Shown piece after piece: positions 49,987-61,773 of a stretch of DNA of 64,000 bases. The notes beneath the pieces are model-generated. The model made no database searches. It was not told the origin of the DNA and saw nothing but the letters and a program-made list of their open reading frames with translations. The DNA lies in assembly GCA_001940985.1 (NCBI GenBank), contig MSHB01000022.1, forward strand, positions 99,393-163,392, given 5' to 3'. Position 1 is the stretch's first letter; every line of letters starts with the position of its first letter. Both the position numbers and the translations under genes were made by a program. The DNA comes from Mollicutes bacterium Phil14 (lineage in GTDB: Bacteria > Bacillota_I > Bacilli_A > ML615J-28 > CAG-698).

Positions 49987-50015
49987 ATTTTACAATATTT
50001 TTTTATATTTGTCAA
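49987..50015 (-). promoter_or_regulatory. Sigma-A-type promoter of the ncRNA candidate
   Basis: Minus strand TTGACA-AATATAAAAAAATATTG-TAAAAT (17-nt spacer). Confidence 0.7.
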
Positions 50016-50054
50016 CAAAAAAGATACCAAAAGAGTTCTTTTCTATATCAAAAT

Positions 50055-50795
50055 CTAATGTTTAGAATAAAAGTAATGCATTATTATTGCTCCACTAATA
50101 GCAACATTTAATGATTCTAATTCTTGATTCATTTCGATAAAAATATTTTCATCAGTAATACTTAAGATATCTTTTTTTACTCCATTTCCTTCATTTCCTA
50201 ATATTAAGCCATATGAAGACATCTTTTCATAACTTGTTAAATTTTTACCATTTTTAAGTGATGTTCCAAAAACTTTAATATTATGTTTTTTTAATAAAGA
50301 AATCATCTCTTTAATATCTTTTTGTACTGTCTTTACTTTAAACAAAGCTCCCTGACTAGAACGTATTAATTTATCATTATATAAATCTACTGAATCATTA
50401 GATAAAACTACTAAATCAATTCCAAATCCTAAAGCTGATCTTATTAAAGTTCCAATATTACCAGGATCTTGTAAACCATCAAGTAAAAGCACTTTATTAA
50501 AGTTTTCATTTTCATTATAAGAAAGATATTTACAAACTCCTATTATCATTTGTGGAGTTTCTGAAAATGATAATTTCTTAATAATTTCTTTAGTTACTAA
50601 AATATTACTTACACCTTCAACAATATCTTTTTCGTCAACAATCAAAACTTCAACTAAATTATCTTTAGCTTCTTCAACCAAATGATAACCTTCTACTAAA
50701 AATTTCTTTTCAGCATCACGATATTTTTTTAACTTTAACTTTGAAAGTTCTTTTATGTAGTTGTTATTTAAAGAATCAATTTTTTTTAACAACAT
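50055..50795 (-). CDS. TrmH/SpoU family RNA methyltransferase
   Basis: LLDGLQDPGNIGTLIRSALGFGID; GLILGNEGNGV; NVAISGAIIMHYF. Confidence 0.94.
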   Translation of the reverse strand: MLLKKIDSLNNNYIKELSKLKLKKYRDAEKKFLVEGYHLVEEAKDNLVEVLIVDEKDIVEGVSNILVTKEIIKKLSFSETPQMIIGVCKYLSYNENENFNKVLLLDGLQDPGNIGTLIRSALGFGIDLVVLSNDSVDLYNDKLIRSSQGALFKVKTVQKDIKEMISLLKKHNIKVFGTSLKNGKNLTSYEKMSSYGLILGNEGNGVKKDILSITDENIFIEMNQELESLNVAISGAIIMHYFYSKH

Positions 50796-50804
50796 TTCTT
50801 TCTC

Positions 50805-51383
50805 CTAGAAAAATGAATCAATTACAAAAAGTATAGATATTAATGACGCAATAAAATGAACACTAATAATAACTATCATTGACCAAAAATTAGTTTTGTT
50901 TTTCTTTATAAAACGATAGAAAACTAAATCCACTATAAAGTATAAAACAAAATATAATAAATAAATAACAAAAACAATTATCTTTTGTAAAGCGGCATTG
51001 CTTACTGCCTTAGCAATAGATGTAAGAAGAGGTTTAAGCAAAGTTAGATAATATGCACTAACTAATGGTCCTAAAGGATAAACAAGTATTATGAATGCTA
51101 AAACTCCCCACGCAATATACCAAATATTTAATCTTTCCCAAATGGTATTACTTGCTTCTTTTTTAGAAACATTTTTTAATTCCTTACGCAAAGATTTAAT
51201 TTCAGTTTTTAATTCTATCATCTTATTATACTGTTCTTCAGTCATTTCTTCAACGGGAATATCTTCATAACGCTCAAGTTCAACATCTGCTTCTTGTAAG
51301 CGAAATCTCATTTTTTCTTCATCAGTCAATTCAAGTTTTTCTTCTATAACATCTTGATTTTCTAATTCTTTTTCATCTACCAT
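50805..51383 (-). CDS. Hypothetical membrane protein with N-terminal coiled coil
   Basis: Acidic coiled-coil N-terminus then about 3 hydrophobic helices. Confidence 0.65.
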   Translation of the reverse strand: MVDEKELENQDVIEEKLELTDEEKMRFRLQEADVELERYEDIPVEEMTEEQYNKMIELKTEIKSLRKELKNVSKKEASNTIWERLNIWYIAWGVLAFIILVYPLGPLVSAYYLTLLKPLLTSIAKAVSNAALQKIIVFVIYLLYFVLYFIVDLVFYRFIKKNKTNFWSMIVIISVHFIASLISILFVIDSFF

Positions 51384-51500
51384 AAGTTTTCTCCTATTAT
51401 TTTGTATAATTATAATATCATAAAATTAATATTTTTTCTACCTTTTTTTAATATTTAAAAAATGCTCCTTAAAGAAGCATTTTTTATTTTTCAAATTTAA

Positions 51501-51716
51501 TTATCTATTAGTAGTTGAACCTAAACTAGATTGAGCTTGTTTTACTAAACGACGAGTAATTTCTCCACCTACTGAACCGTTTTGACGTGCAGTTGCGTCT
51601 GGACCTAAATTAACACCGAATTCATTAGCGATTTCGTATTTCATTTGTTCGATTGCGTTTTTTGAACCAGGAACCACTAATTTGTTTTTACTTGTGTTGT
51701 AAGATGAACCGTTCAT
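51501..51716 (-). CDS. Alpha/beta-type small acid-soluble spore protein
   Basis: [52 protein letters not shown] (SASP signature); start MNGSS after aggaggt. Confidence 0.96.
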   Translation of the reverse strand: MNGSSYNTSKNKLVVPGSKNAIEQMKYEIANEFGVNLGPDATARQNGSVGGEITRRLVKQAQSSLGSTTNR

Positions 51717-51794
51717 TATTTTCACCTCCTGTCAACATTATTATTGTCTTTTATTTCAAAAATAAACAATAATTTGACAGGTAAGTTTTACCAA

Positions 51795-53051
51795 TTATAT
51801 ATCAAATTCACTACTATTTGAATCACTATTAAAAACAGAATATTTCTCAAAACAATTTAAAGTAATCGTTTTGGTATTTTCAATAGCTTTCTTTATACTT
51901 TCCTCTAAATCGCACTTTTCTTCTTCAACTAAAACATCTTCTAATTTTGGTTTAATTACTGGATGTTCAGGAACAAAAACCGTACAGCAATCCTCATATG
52001 GTCTAATTGATGTATCATAAGTTTTTATCTTTCGAGCAACACTGACGATTTCTTCTTTATCATAAGTTACAACAGGTCTAATTATTGGCATATTAGTCAC
52101 AGCATTAACAACTGACATACTTTCTAGAGTCTGTGATGCTACTTGTCCAATACTTTCACCATTAATTAAAACATCTATTTTTTTCTCTTTGGCAATACTA
52201 CAAGCTATTTTATACATTGCTCTACGCATCAATGTAACAGTATAAATAGGATTAGCTTTTTCATGAATAGCAGTTTGAATTTCAGTGAAAGGAACTACTA
52301 AAAGTTTTATTTTTCCATCAAGTGTATATTTTGCTAATATTTCAATCAAATCCACAACCTTTTGTAATGCTAAATCACTAGTATATGGAGGAGAAGCAAA
52401 GTGAATTGCACTCAAGACTACTCCTTTTTTAAGAGCCAAAAATCCAGCAACAGGGCTGTCAATTCCTCCACTCATCATTAGCATTCCTTTACCAGCACTA
52501 CCACTAGGATAGCCACCTAAACCTTTTATAGTTTCTACATATAAATAAGTTCCTTCAGTTCTCAAATCTATATTAAGTGTGATATCAGGATTATGCACAT
52601 CAACATACAAATCATTTATTTTAGGTAAGATTCTTTTAGCTACTTCTTGAGAAATTCCAATAGAAGTTCCAGGGAATTGCTTATTAGCTCGATTAGTCTC
52701 TACTTTAAAGCTTAATTTTTCATTATTATTTCCACTCAAAGCACGATATTTCACCTTGTACTCTTCAATCATATTTATCGCTAAAGAGCTGATAGCTTCA
52801 TAATCAGTACTAGTTTGTTTGCACAAACTATATGAATAAAGCCCAACAACTGTATCTAATATATCTAAAACTTTTTGATAATCTTCACCATTTAAATAAA
52901 TATAAAAGCGATAATCAGTATTAAAATATTTTAACTTTTTTAATCCTTTACATTTATTCTTTATATTATCATTTACTTTTTGAAGAAATTGACGATAATT
53001 TTTTTTCTTTAGTGTCATTTCTCCATATCTAACTAATATTAAATCATACAT
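51795..53051 (-). CDS. thiI: tRNA 4-thiouridine synthase ThiI
   Basis: MYDLILVRYGEMTLKKKNYRQF; GMLMMSGGIDSPVAGFLALKKG. Confidence 0.95.
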   Translation of the reverse strand: MYDLILVRYGEMTLKKKNYRQFLQKVNDNIKNKCKGLKKLKYFNTDYRFYIYLNGEDYQKVLDILDTVVGLYSYSLCKQTSTDYEAISSLAINMIEEYKVKYRALSGNNNEKLSFKVETNRANKQFPGTSIGISQEVAKRILPKINDLYVDVHNPDITLNIDLRTEGTYLYVETIKGLGGYPSGSAGKGMLMMSGGIDSPVAGFLALKKGVVLSAIHFASPPYTSDLALQKVVDLIEILAKYTLDGKIKLLVVPFTEIQTAIHEKANPIYTVTLMRRAMYKIACSIAKEKKIDVLINGESIGQVASQTLESMSVVNAVTNMPIIRPVVTYDKEEIVSVARKIKTYDTSIRPYEDCCTVFVPEHPVIKPKLEDVLVEEEKCDLEESIKKAIENTKTITLNCFEKYSVFNSDSNSSEFDI

Positions 53052-54159
53052 TTTTAATTTCTCCTAACGCTTTTAATAATGCATTTATTTCTTCTTCTGT
53101 AACTAAATGAGATAAACTAATTCGTATTGAAGATTTAGCCAAATCAACTGATGATGTCATAGCAAGAATAGTTTTTTCTGGCGTTGCAAGTTTTGATGAA
53201 CAACTAGAACCAGTTGAAACATATATATCACTATTTTCCAAAGTATGAACTATAGTTTCTCCGTTAATACTAGGAAATGATATATTTACTATATAAGGGC
53301 TACTAAAACTATTACTATTAATATGAATATATGGGATTTTTTTAAAACCATCTACTAATATTTTATTAATTTTCTTTACATATTCAAGATGCTTTTCAGT
53401 CAATGGATAAAACTTTTTTATTGCTTTGCAAGTGCAAACTACTAAAGCTAAATCAAGAGTTCCAGGTTTTAAACCATTTTGAGCATTTGAGCCATAAAGC
53501 CTTTTATCAATTTCCAAATTATTTTTATATATAAGAGCTCCAACTCCTTTAGGACCATATATTTTGTGAGTGCTAAAAGTAAACATATCAATATCATTAA
53601 AAGAAAAATCAGGTTTTACTTTGCAAATTCCTTGAACAGCATCAACATGAAGTTTTGTTCTAGGATATTCTTTTAATATATTAATAACTTCATTAATTGG
53701 TTGAATACTTCCAACAATGTTATTAACCCACATTATAGATATTAATAATGTATCTTTTGTAATTTCTTTTTTCAACTGTTCTATATCTATTATTCCATTT
53801 TCTAAAACATCTAAATATACAACTTCAAAACCATTTTTTTCTAAATGCTTATAAATTTCAAATACTGATGGATGTTCTATTTTAGTAGTTATAATTTTAC
53901 CACTTTTATATTTTGATAAATAACCTAATACTGCTAAATTATTAGCTTCTGTCGCATTAGAAGTGAAAATTATATCATGGTTTACAATACCCAAAGTGTT
54001 AAGTAATTCTTGTTTAGATTTTTCAAACATAAAATTACTTCTTTGACCAAGTCTATGTAAACTTGTTGTATTAGCAAAAAAATCTTTTTCAATTCTAACA
54101 TATAAATCAAGTATTTCATCATCAATTGGAGTTGTAGCACCATAATCTAGATATATCAT
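53044..54159 (-). CDS. Cysteine desulfurase (NifS/IscS-like), partner of ThiI
   Basis: YLDYGATTPIDDEIL; FTSNATEANNLAVLG; FSTHKIYGPKGVGALIYK; STGSSCSS. Confidence 0.95.
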   Translation of the reverse strand: MIYLDYGATTPIDDEILDLYVRIEKDFFANTTSLHRLGQRSNFMFEKSKQELLNTLGIVNHDIIFTSNATEANNLAVLGYLSKYKSGKIITTKIEHPSVFEIYKHLEKNGFEVVYLDVLENGIIDIEQLKKEITKDTLLISIMWVNNIVGSIQPINEVINILKEYPRTKLHVDAVQGICKVKPDFSFNDIDMFTFSTHKIYGPKGVGALIYKNNLEIDKRLYGSNAQNGLKPGTLDLALVVCTCKAIKKFYPLTEKHLEYVKKINKILVDGFKKIPYIHINSNSFSSPYIVNISFPSINGETIVHTLENSDIYVSTGSSCSSKLATPEKTILAMTSSVDLAKSSIRISLSHLVTEEEINALLKALGEIKNV

Positions 54160-54262
54160 TTTATCACCTTCATATATTATATACTATTTTTGTTTATTAT
54201 AAAAGTGTATTTTACTTGTTTTTTTTCTGTTTTTAAGTTAAAATTATACTGGGTGATTAAAT

Positions 54263-54523
54263 ATGAGACATATTTCTTACAAAACAAGCAGTACTTGCGC
54301 AAGACAAATTGACTTTGATTTAACTGATGATAACAAAATCACAAACCTTGCTTTCATTGGCGGATGTAACGGAAACCTAAAAGCTATTTCTAAAATATGC
54401 GAAGGTATGGATGCTTCTAAGGTAATGAATATATTCAGTGGTAATATCTGCGGAATGAAAGGTACAAGCTGTGCTGATCAATTATCATTGGCAATTAAAA
54501 AAGCTTTGGATGAAAATAAGTAG
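54263..54523 (+). CDS. TSCPD-domain small protein
   Basis: TCARQIDFDLTDDNKITNLAFIGGCNGNLKAISKICEGM...CGMKGTSCADQL. Confidence 0.85.
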   Translation: MRHISYKTSSTCARQIDFDLTDDNKITNLAFIGGCNGNLKAISKICEGMDASKVMNIFSGNICGMKGTSCADQLSLAIKKALDENK

Positions 54524-54530
54524 TGCTTGT

Positions 54531-54570
54531 AAAAAAAGAGTTAGGCAACCTAACTCTTATTTTTTTTATC
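54531..54570. terminator. Bidirectional terminator
   Basis: aaaaaaagagttaggcaacctaactcttatttttttt. Confidence 0.85.
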
Positions 54571-55165
54571 TGTTATAGAACTCAACGATCAAGTTTTCTT
54601 TAATTTCTTGTAAGAATTCATCTCTTTCTGGATAACGAACAAATGTTCCTTCCATAGCAGCTTGATCAAAGAATACATAATCTTTTCTTGAAACCATAGA
54701 ATCTAATGCTTCTTGGATAATCTTTAAATTACGTGAAGATTCTTTAACACCAATCTTTTGGCCTGGTTTTAACATATATGAAGGGATATCAACTTTCTTA
54801 CCATCAACAGTAATATGACCATGATTAACTAATTGACGAGCTTGAGGTCTAGTTGAAGCTAATCCTAAACGATAAACAACATTGTCTAATCTTGACTCTA
54901 ATAACTTTAAGAAGTTATCGCCATGTTTACCTTTTAATTTACTAGCGGCATTAAATACCTTCTTGAATTGTTTTTCGCTCATACCATAAGTATAACGAAC
55001 TTTTTGTTTTTCTTGTAATTGTGTACCATATTCAGAAATTTTTCCACGGTGTTGACCATGTTGACCTGGTGCATAATTACGTTTTTGTAATTCTTTACCT
55101 GTTTCAGTAATTGAATACTTTAATCTTCTTGAAATTTTCCAAGATGAACCTGTGTAACGTGACAT
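54566..55165 (-). CDS. rpsD: 30S ribosomal protein S4
   Basis: [19 protein letters not shown]...[33 protein letters not shown]4 domain. Confidence 0.97.
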   Translation of the reverse strand: MSRYTGSSWKISRRLKYSITETGKELQKRNYAPGQHGQHRGKISEYGTQLQEKQKVRYTYGMSEKQFKKVFNAASKLKGKHGDNFLKLLESRLDNVVYRLGLASTRPQARQLVNHGHITVDGKKVDIPSYMLKPGQKIGVKESSRNLKIIQEALDSMVSRKDYVFFDQAAMEGTFVRYPERDEFLQEIKENLIVEFYNR

Positions 55166-55179
55166 ATTTTTTCCTCCTT

Positions 55180-55325
55180 ATAAATATTTTTTAGGACTTG
55201 AACATAAAGATAGACCTAGATTAGTAACAACTTTCACCTTGCAGCAAGGCTACTAATTCCTCTACAGGTATTTCTAAAATTCCCACCTTTTTTCAAGTGC
55301 TGCGTCTATGTCTTAAAGACTACAC
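55180..55325 (-). ncRNA. Probable S4 (rpsD) leader RNA
   Basis: ~145-nt structured leader directly upstream of rpsD (AGACATAGACGCAGCACTTGAAAAAAGGTGGGAATTTTAGAAATACCTG...TAGGTCTATCTTTATGTTCAAGTCC; outer CATAGAC/GTCTATC-type complementarity). Family assignment by position and memory. Confidence 0.6.
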
Positions 55326-55525
55326 CTAATATATTATACACTTTTTTTAGAAAAAGTCAAGGATATTTTCCTTAAATAAAACATGATATGTGTGACTGTA
55401 TTAAAATATATTTTTTTAGCACTAACAAAATTTCTTGTGTTAGTAATGTGAATTCTTGACAGAGTTATACTAAAAAGCTAGCGACTTTAAAAATCTACTA
55501 GCTTCTGTTTTTATAATATTTACTT

Positions 55526-56503
55526 CTATTCCCACTCAATTGTTCCAGTTGGTTTTGGAGTCAAATCATACAAAACCCTATTTACACCTTTAACTTCTTT
55601 AGTAATTCTATCAGTAATTTTTTTAAGTATACTAAAAGGAATTTCTTCAATTTCAGCAGTCATCGCATCACGAGTATTGACAGCTCTAATAATCACAGGC
55701 CATTCATAACTGCGTTTATCATCTTTTATTCCAGTAGATTTAAAATCTGGAATAATTGTAAAATATTGCCAAACTTTTTTAGACAATCCACTTATAGCAA
55801 ATTCTTCTCTTAAGATTGCATCAGATTCTCTTAAAGCTTCTAATCTATCTCTAGTTATTGCACCTAAACATCTTACGCCAAGTCCAGGGCCAGGGAAAGG
55901 TTGACGATAAACCATATTGTCAGGTAAACCTAAAGTTTTACCAACAACTCTAACTTCATCTTTAAACAAAAACTTAAGTGGTTCTACTAATTCAAATTTC
56001 AAATCTTCTGGTAAACCACCGACATTATGATGAGCTTTTACTGGGCCACTTTCTAAAATATCAGGATAAATAGTTCCTTGTGCTAAAAAAGATATATTTT
56101 CAAGTTTTCTTGCTTCTTCTTCAAATACTCTTATAAATTCTTTACCTATAACTTTTCTCTTTTCTTCAGGTTCATTAACACCTTTTAATTTATCTAAAAA
56201 TCTATCACTTGCATCTACATATATAAGATTGGCATCCATTTGATTTTTAAAAACTTCTATAACTTGTTCTGGCTCACCTTTTCTTAATAGTCCATGGTTT
56301 ACATGAACACATACTAATTGCTTACCTATTGCTTTAATTAATAAGGCAGCCACAACTGATGAATCAACTCCACCAGACAAAGCTAGTAAAACTTTTTTAT
56401 CCTTTACTTGTTCCTTTATGCTTTTAATTTGTTCATCTATGAAACTTTTAGCTAACTCTTCTGTTTCTATTCTTAACATATCTACAGGTCTTTTATTTTC
56501 CAT
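55526..56503 (-). CDS. guaA: GMP synthase ATP-pyrophosphatase/synthase subunit only (no glutamine amidotransferase domain)
   Basis: [57 protein letters not shown]; 325 aa. Confidence 0.93.
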   Translation of the reverse strand: MENKRPVDMLRIETEELAKSFIDEQIKSIKEQVKDKKVLLALSGGVDSSVVAALLIKAIGKQLVCVHVNHGLLRKGEPEQVIEVFKNQMDANLIYVDASDRFLDKLKGVNEPEEKRKVIGKEFIRVFEEEARKLENISFLAQGTIYPDILESGPVKAHHNVGGLPEDLKFELVEPLKFLFKDEVRVVGKTLGLPDNMVYRQPFPGPGLGVRCLGAITRDRLEALRESDAILREEFAISGLSKKVWQYFTIIPDFKSTGIKDDKRSYEWPVIIRAVNTRDAMTAEIEEIPFSILKKITDRITKEVKGVNRVLYDLTPKPTGTIEWE

Positions 56504-56515
56504 ATATTTACCTCT

Positions 56516-57994
<1,479 letters not shown>

Positions 57995-58007
57995 TTATTA
58001 TAAAATA

Positions 58008-58115
58008 AAAAGTCCTAAAACAGGACATACAAGAAAAAATATTTGTATGCCTTAGTGCTCGGATTTACGGCCCAAGCGTAGAAACAATCAATCCATATTA
58101 TTGATCATATAAGAC
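58008..58115 (-). ncRNA. Guanine (purine) riboswitch upstream of guaB, with terminator hairpins
   Basis: Minus strand GTCTTATAT...AATATGG-ATTGATTG-TTTCTAC-GCTTGGG-CCGTAAA-TCCGAGC-ACTAAGGC; P1 GUCUUA/UAAGGC; C at the position equivalent to C74. Confidence 0.88.
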
Positions 58116-58223
58116 TTTTTGTAATTATATCATTTTCATTAATAATAAGCAAACCTTTTTTATTTTTTTACAATAAAGAGATATACCGCTATAGTATATC
58201 TCTAGTAATTAAAATTATTTATA

Positions 58224-60497
58224 TTAATCTATTCCCTTTAGTGATTCTACCATATCAATTTTCTTACTCTTTTTAGAAATAAATAAACTGATAACAAAAG
58301 ACAACAATATAATCAACCAAATTGTTAATATATATGTAAGTATATTAACTGTTGGCTTCATTTCATATTCACTTGCCAATTTTTCTATCATATATTTAAG
58401 TAAGAATACACCTGTTGGAACACCGATAATTATTCCCACTATTGTTAACCATAAATTTTGGCTAATCAACAATGAACCAATTTTACTATCTTTAAAACCT
58501 ACAACTTTCAAAGTTGACATCTCACGATATCTTTCCATAAAACTCATAACACCTAAATTATATAAAACTATTGCTCCTAAAACTAGTGCTGCAACTATTA
58601 ATAATAAAACCATCAAATTCATTAGTCCCATAAATGTATCGAAAGATTTAATTATACTACTCTTACTTTGAGTATTAACGATGTTTTTATTTGCTTCAAT
58701 ATTCTTTTGATTAGTAAAAACCAAATTAATATGATAGTCATAACCTATTTTTTCAGCATATTTCTCTGACATTATTATTGTTTCACTTAAAGTTCTAATA
58801 ATATCTTCAACAATAATTTCATAACTTTTATTAGTGCCATATGGTAAAAACACCAATTTATCACCAACTTTTATATTTAATTTCTTGGCAATTCTTTCAC
58901 ACACATATACGCCATTATCACCTAACTCAAAGAACTTCATATTTCTATCAATAAACTTAACTCTATTATGAGTTATATTATATATTTCTAATCCGATAGT
59001 TTGATCATTAATTTTGACAGTAGTTGAACCAGCATAATCACCTTCATATTTACTAGCAAGTTCTTTTGTTTCTTCGTTGGTTGCCGTTTCAGATACATTA
59101 ATTCTAGTTTCGTAGTTTATTGCTCCTTCATAGAATATATCTACAAAATCATTCATTGTATCTTTCATTCCTAAAGATGCTATAATTAGTATTGTACATC
59201 CTAAAATTCCAAATAATGTCATAAAGCTTCTGGCTTTGTGTCTCATTATATCACGCATATTCCATTTCACACCAAAATTAAGTTTTGACCAAAGTTTAGT
59301 TTTTTCAATTGCCATAGCTTTCATTTTCTTAGGTGTATAAGGTCTTAAAGCATCAGATGCACTACCTTTTAACATACTTTTAACTGATAAGTATCCAATA
59401 ACAATTAATAAAGCATTTATTAATATAAGTATTATCCAAGTAAAGAAAGGAACATATAATTTCCACTCAGGCATATCGAAATAAATTCCTAATGTGCCAT
59501 TTGGATTCATTATCAAATATCCCATTAAATATCCAATTATAATACCAAACAAGGTTCCAAATACGCCTATTAATATTGAAAAGGAAGTATAATGTGCTAT
59601 TATTTTTTTATCTTTAAAACCAAGAGCTTTTAAAATACCAATTTGCGTTTTTTCATTTATAGCTAAACGATGCATTGTTGTAACCATTGTTAAAATAGCT
59701 ATTGCTAAAAACAAAACTGGTAAAACTGAAGCCATTGTTTTTCCTTCTTCAATTTCACCTTGTGTTTGCACATATGATACATTTTCATCATTAGATAAAA
59801 TTACCATAGTTTTTTCAAACACATTATCTATTTTTTCTGACATTTTTTTCTTATCTAAATTAGAAGAAATATTAATTTGAGGATAATATTCAAATCCTAA
59901 TGTTCTTTTCAACATTTTAGGAGAAATATAAGCAAATCCATATGTATTAAAATCAGGCATCAATTGTGTCTCATCAGGAAGACAAATCAAAAATTCACCT
60001 GATTTAATTAATCCTAAAACTTTTCCACTTATTTCTATCTCTTTATATACTACAGTTATTGTATCACCTAATTTTATATTGTTTTTATCAGCATATTGTT
60101 TAGATAACCAAATACCATCTTCACTATCGGCATTATATTCTTCGCCATCACCAATTAAAACAAATCCTGATACATCTATATTTTCACTAACTGCTAATGC
60201 TAAAACTTTTTCTGTGCCTTTTACAGTTGTATTAACAGATAAGAATCTTGTTGCATCATCTACACCATCAATATTTTTGATTTTTTCAAGGTCATCACTA
60301 CTAAAACCAATTTCATCAAAAACTCTGTAATCAGCAAAACCAGTTTCATCAAAGAACTTGTTTGTGTTTCTTTCTATACTATACCATTCCATATTAAACC
60401 CAACAAAGACACCTATTCCAATTGCTGTCATAACTATCATTGATATAAATTGGGCTAAATATAGCCTTATTGTCCTGAACGTTTTTCTAAACAACAT
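58224..60497 (-). CDS. FtsX-like ABC transporter permease
   Basis: Two MacB/FtsX-like TM modules; MHRLAINEKTQIGILKALGFKDKKI and MERYREMSTLKVVGFKDSKI. Confidence 0.92.
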   Translation of the reverse strand: MLFRKTFRTIRLYLAQFISMIVMTAIGIGVFVGFNMEWYSIERNTNKFFDETGFADYRVFDEIGFSSDDLEKIKNIDGVDDATRFLSVNTTVKGTEKVLALAVSENIDVSGFVLIGDGEEYNADSEDGIWLSKQYADKNNIKLGDTITVVYKEIEISGKVLGLIKSGEFLICLPDETQLMPDFNTYGFAYISPKMLKRTLGFEYYPQINISSNLDKKKMSEKIDNVFEKTMVILSNDENVSYVQTQGEIEEGKTMASVLPVLFLAIAILTMVTTMHRLAINEKTQIGILKALGFKDKKIIAHYTSFSILIGVFGTLFGIIIGYLMGYLIMNPNGTLGIYFDMPEWKLYVPFFTWIILILINALLIVIGYLSVKSMLKGSASDALRPYTPKKMKAMAIEKTKLWSKLNFGVKWNMRDIMRHKARSFMTLFGILGCTILIIASLGMKDTMNDFVDIFYEGAINYETRINVSETATNEETKELASKYEGDYAGSTTVKINDQTIGLEIYNITHNRVKFIDRNMKFFELGDNGVYVCERIAKKLNIKVGDKLVFLPYGTNKSYEIIVEDIIRTLSETIIMSEKYAEKIGYDYHINLVFTNQKNIEANKNIVNTQSKSSIIKSFDTFMGLMNLMVLLLIVAALVLGAIVLYNLGVMSFMERYREMSTLKVVGFKDSKIGSLLISQNLWLTIVGIIIGVPTGVFLLKYMIEKLASEYEMKPTVNILTYILTIWLIILLSFVISLFISKKSKKIDMVESLKGID

Positions 60498-60498
60498 A

Positions 60499-61215
60499 TT
60501 ACCACTCTACTTCCTCAACACTTAGTGGCTTATCTTGAATTTCGTAAGATTTTATACGTCCATTTTTTACGCGAATAACTGCATCGGCAATTTTTGCTAT
60601 GTTTTGATTATGTGTAACTATAATTACTGTTTTCTTATCATCGCTAAGTTCTGATCCTTTACACATCTTTGATAATAATTTAAGAATCATTACTCCAGTT
60701 TCACTATCTAAAGCACCAGTTGGTTCATCACACAAAATTATTTGTGGATTCTTAGCTAATGCTCTTGCTATTGATACTCTTTGTTGTTCTCCACCTGATA
60801 ATTCAGCAGGGAAATTATTAATGTGATCTAGTAAGCCTACTTCATCAATCATTTTTTTAGTATCTAAATGATTATGAGAAATTTCATTTACTAAGCTTAT
60901 ATTTTCTAAAACTGTAAGTGTAGGAATCAAATTATAAAATTGGAATATAAATCCAACTTTATTAGCTCTATATTCAGCTAATTCATTCTTTGTAAGACTA
61001 GAAATATCTTTACCATCAACTATTATTTTTCCGCTTGTTGGTGAATCTAAGCCCCCAAGCAAATTAAGTAGTGTAGACTTTCCAGCACCACTTGGTCCTA
61101 AAACAACTATTAACTTGCCTTTTTCTATTTCTAAGCTAACGTCATCTAAGGCTTTTAAAATATGATCTCCGTTAGTGTAGGTTTTACTAACATTTTTAAA
61201 CTCTACTATTTTCAT
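60499..61215 (-). CDS. ABC transporter ATP-binding protein (LolD/MacB type)
   Basis: VLGPSGAGKSTLLNLLGGLDSPTSG; LSGGEQQRVSIARALAKNP. Confidence 0.95.
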   Translation of the reverse strand: MKIVEFKNVSKTYTNGDHILKALDDVSLEIEKGKLIVVLGPSGAGKSTLLNLLGGLDSPTSGKIIVDGKDISSLTKNELAEYRANKVGFIFQFYNLIPTLTVLENISLVNEISHNHLDTKKMIDEVGLLDHINNFPAELSGGEQQRVSIARALAKNPQIILCDEPTGALDSETGVMILKLLSKMCKGSELSDDKKTVIIVTHNQNIAKIADAVIRVKNGRIKSYEIQDKPLSVEEVEW

Positions 61216-61228
61216 ATAATACCTCAAT

Positions 61229-61561
61229 CTATTCCAATAACTTTTTTAAATCTTGTTCATTAATTTTGCTTATAAATAACCATATATAATTATCTATATT
61301 ATTATTAATATTTCTATTATAAAAATAATTTTTCACTCTATCATACAATTCGCTATAATGATTATAATGCTTTTCACCACTTTTACTCATACGTATATAA
61401 TCATTCTCTCTTTCAATAAGACCCTTTAAATTCATTTTTTTGATCATAATAGAAACAGATGGCTTACTAATGTGCAGAGCCTCAGCAATTTCTGTAACAT
61501 TATGTAAGCCATTCTTTCCCATCGTTATCAAATATTTGATTTCTGATGTTGTAATATTCAT
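61229..61561 (-). CDS. Winged-helix regulator (DtxR/MarR-like N-terminal domain only)
   Basis: SEIKYLITMGKNGLHNVTEIAEALHISKPSVSIMIKKMNLKGLIERENDYIRMSKSGEK; 110 aa. Confidence 0.8.
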   Translation of the reverse strand: MNITTSEIKYLITMGKNGLHNVTEIAEALHISKPSVSIMIKKMNLKGLIERENDYIRMSKSGEKHYNHYSELYDRVKNYFYNRNINNNIDNYIWLFISKINEQDLKKLLE

Positions 61562-61568
61562 ATTTTTG

Positions 61569-61745
61569 TTACTTTTTTGACTCCTTCTTTGCTAGCATTT
61601 TTGAACAATTACCTCTTTGAGGACAGCAGCAACAGCCAGAAGAGCAACTAGATTTTCCTTTTTTCTTATTAACGATTCTCAATATGAATGGAAGAAAAAC
61701 CATACCAATCATAGCGATTATTAAAATATATTCCCAAAATTTCAT
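61569..61745 (-). CDS. FeoB-associated Cys-rich membrane protein
   Basis: 58-aa ORF MKFWEYILIIAMIGMVFLPFILRIVNKKKGKSSCSSGCCCCPQRGNCSKMLAKKESKK directly downstream of feoB; not in the supplied ORF track. Confidence 0.85.
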   Translation of the reverse strand: MKFWEYILIIAMIGMVFLPFILRIVNKKKGKSSCSSGCCCCPQRGNCSKMLAKKESKK

Positions 61746-61773
61746 ATAAGTCTTCCTCCTTTTTAAATTTTAA

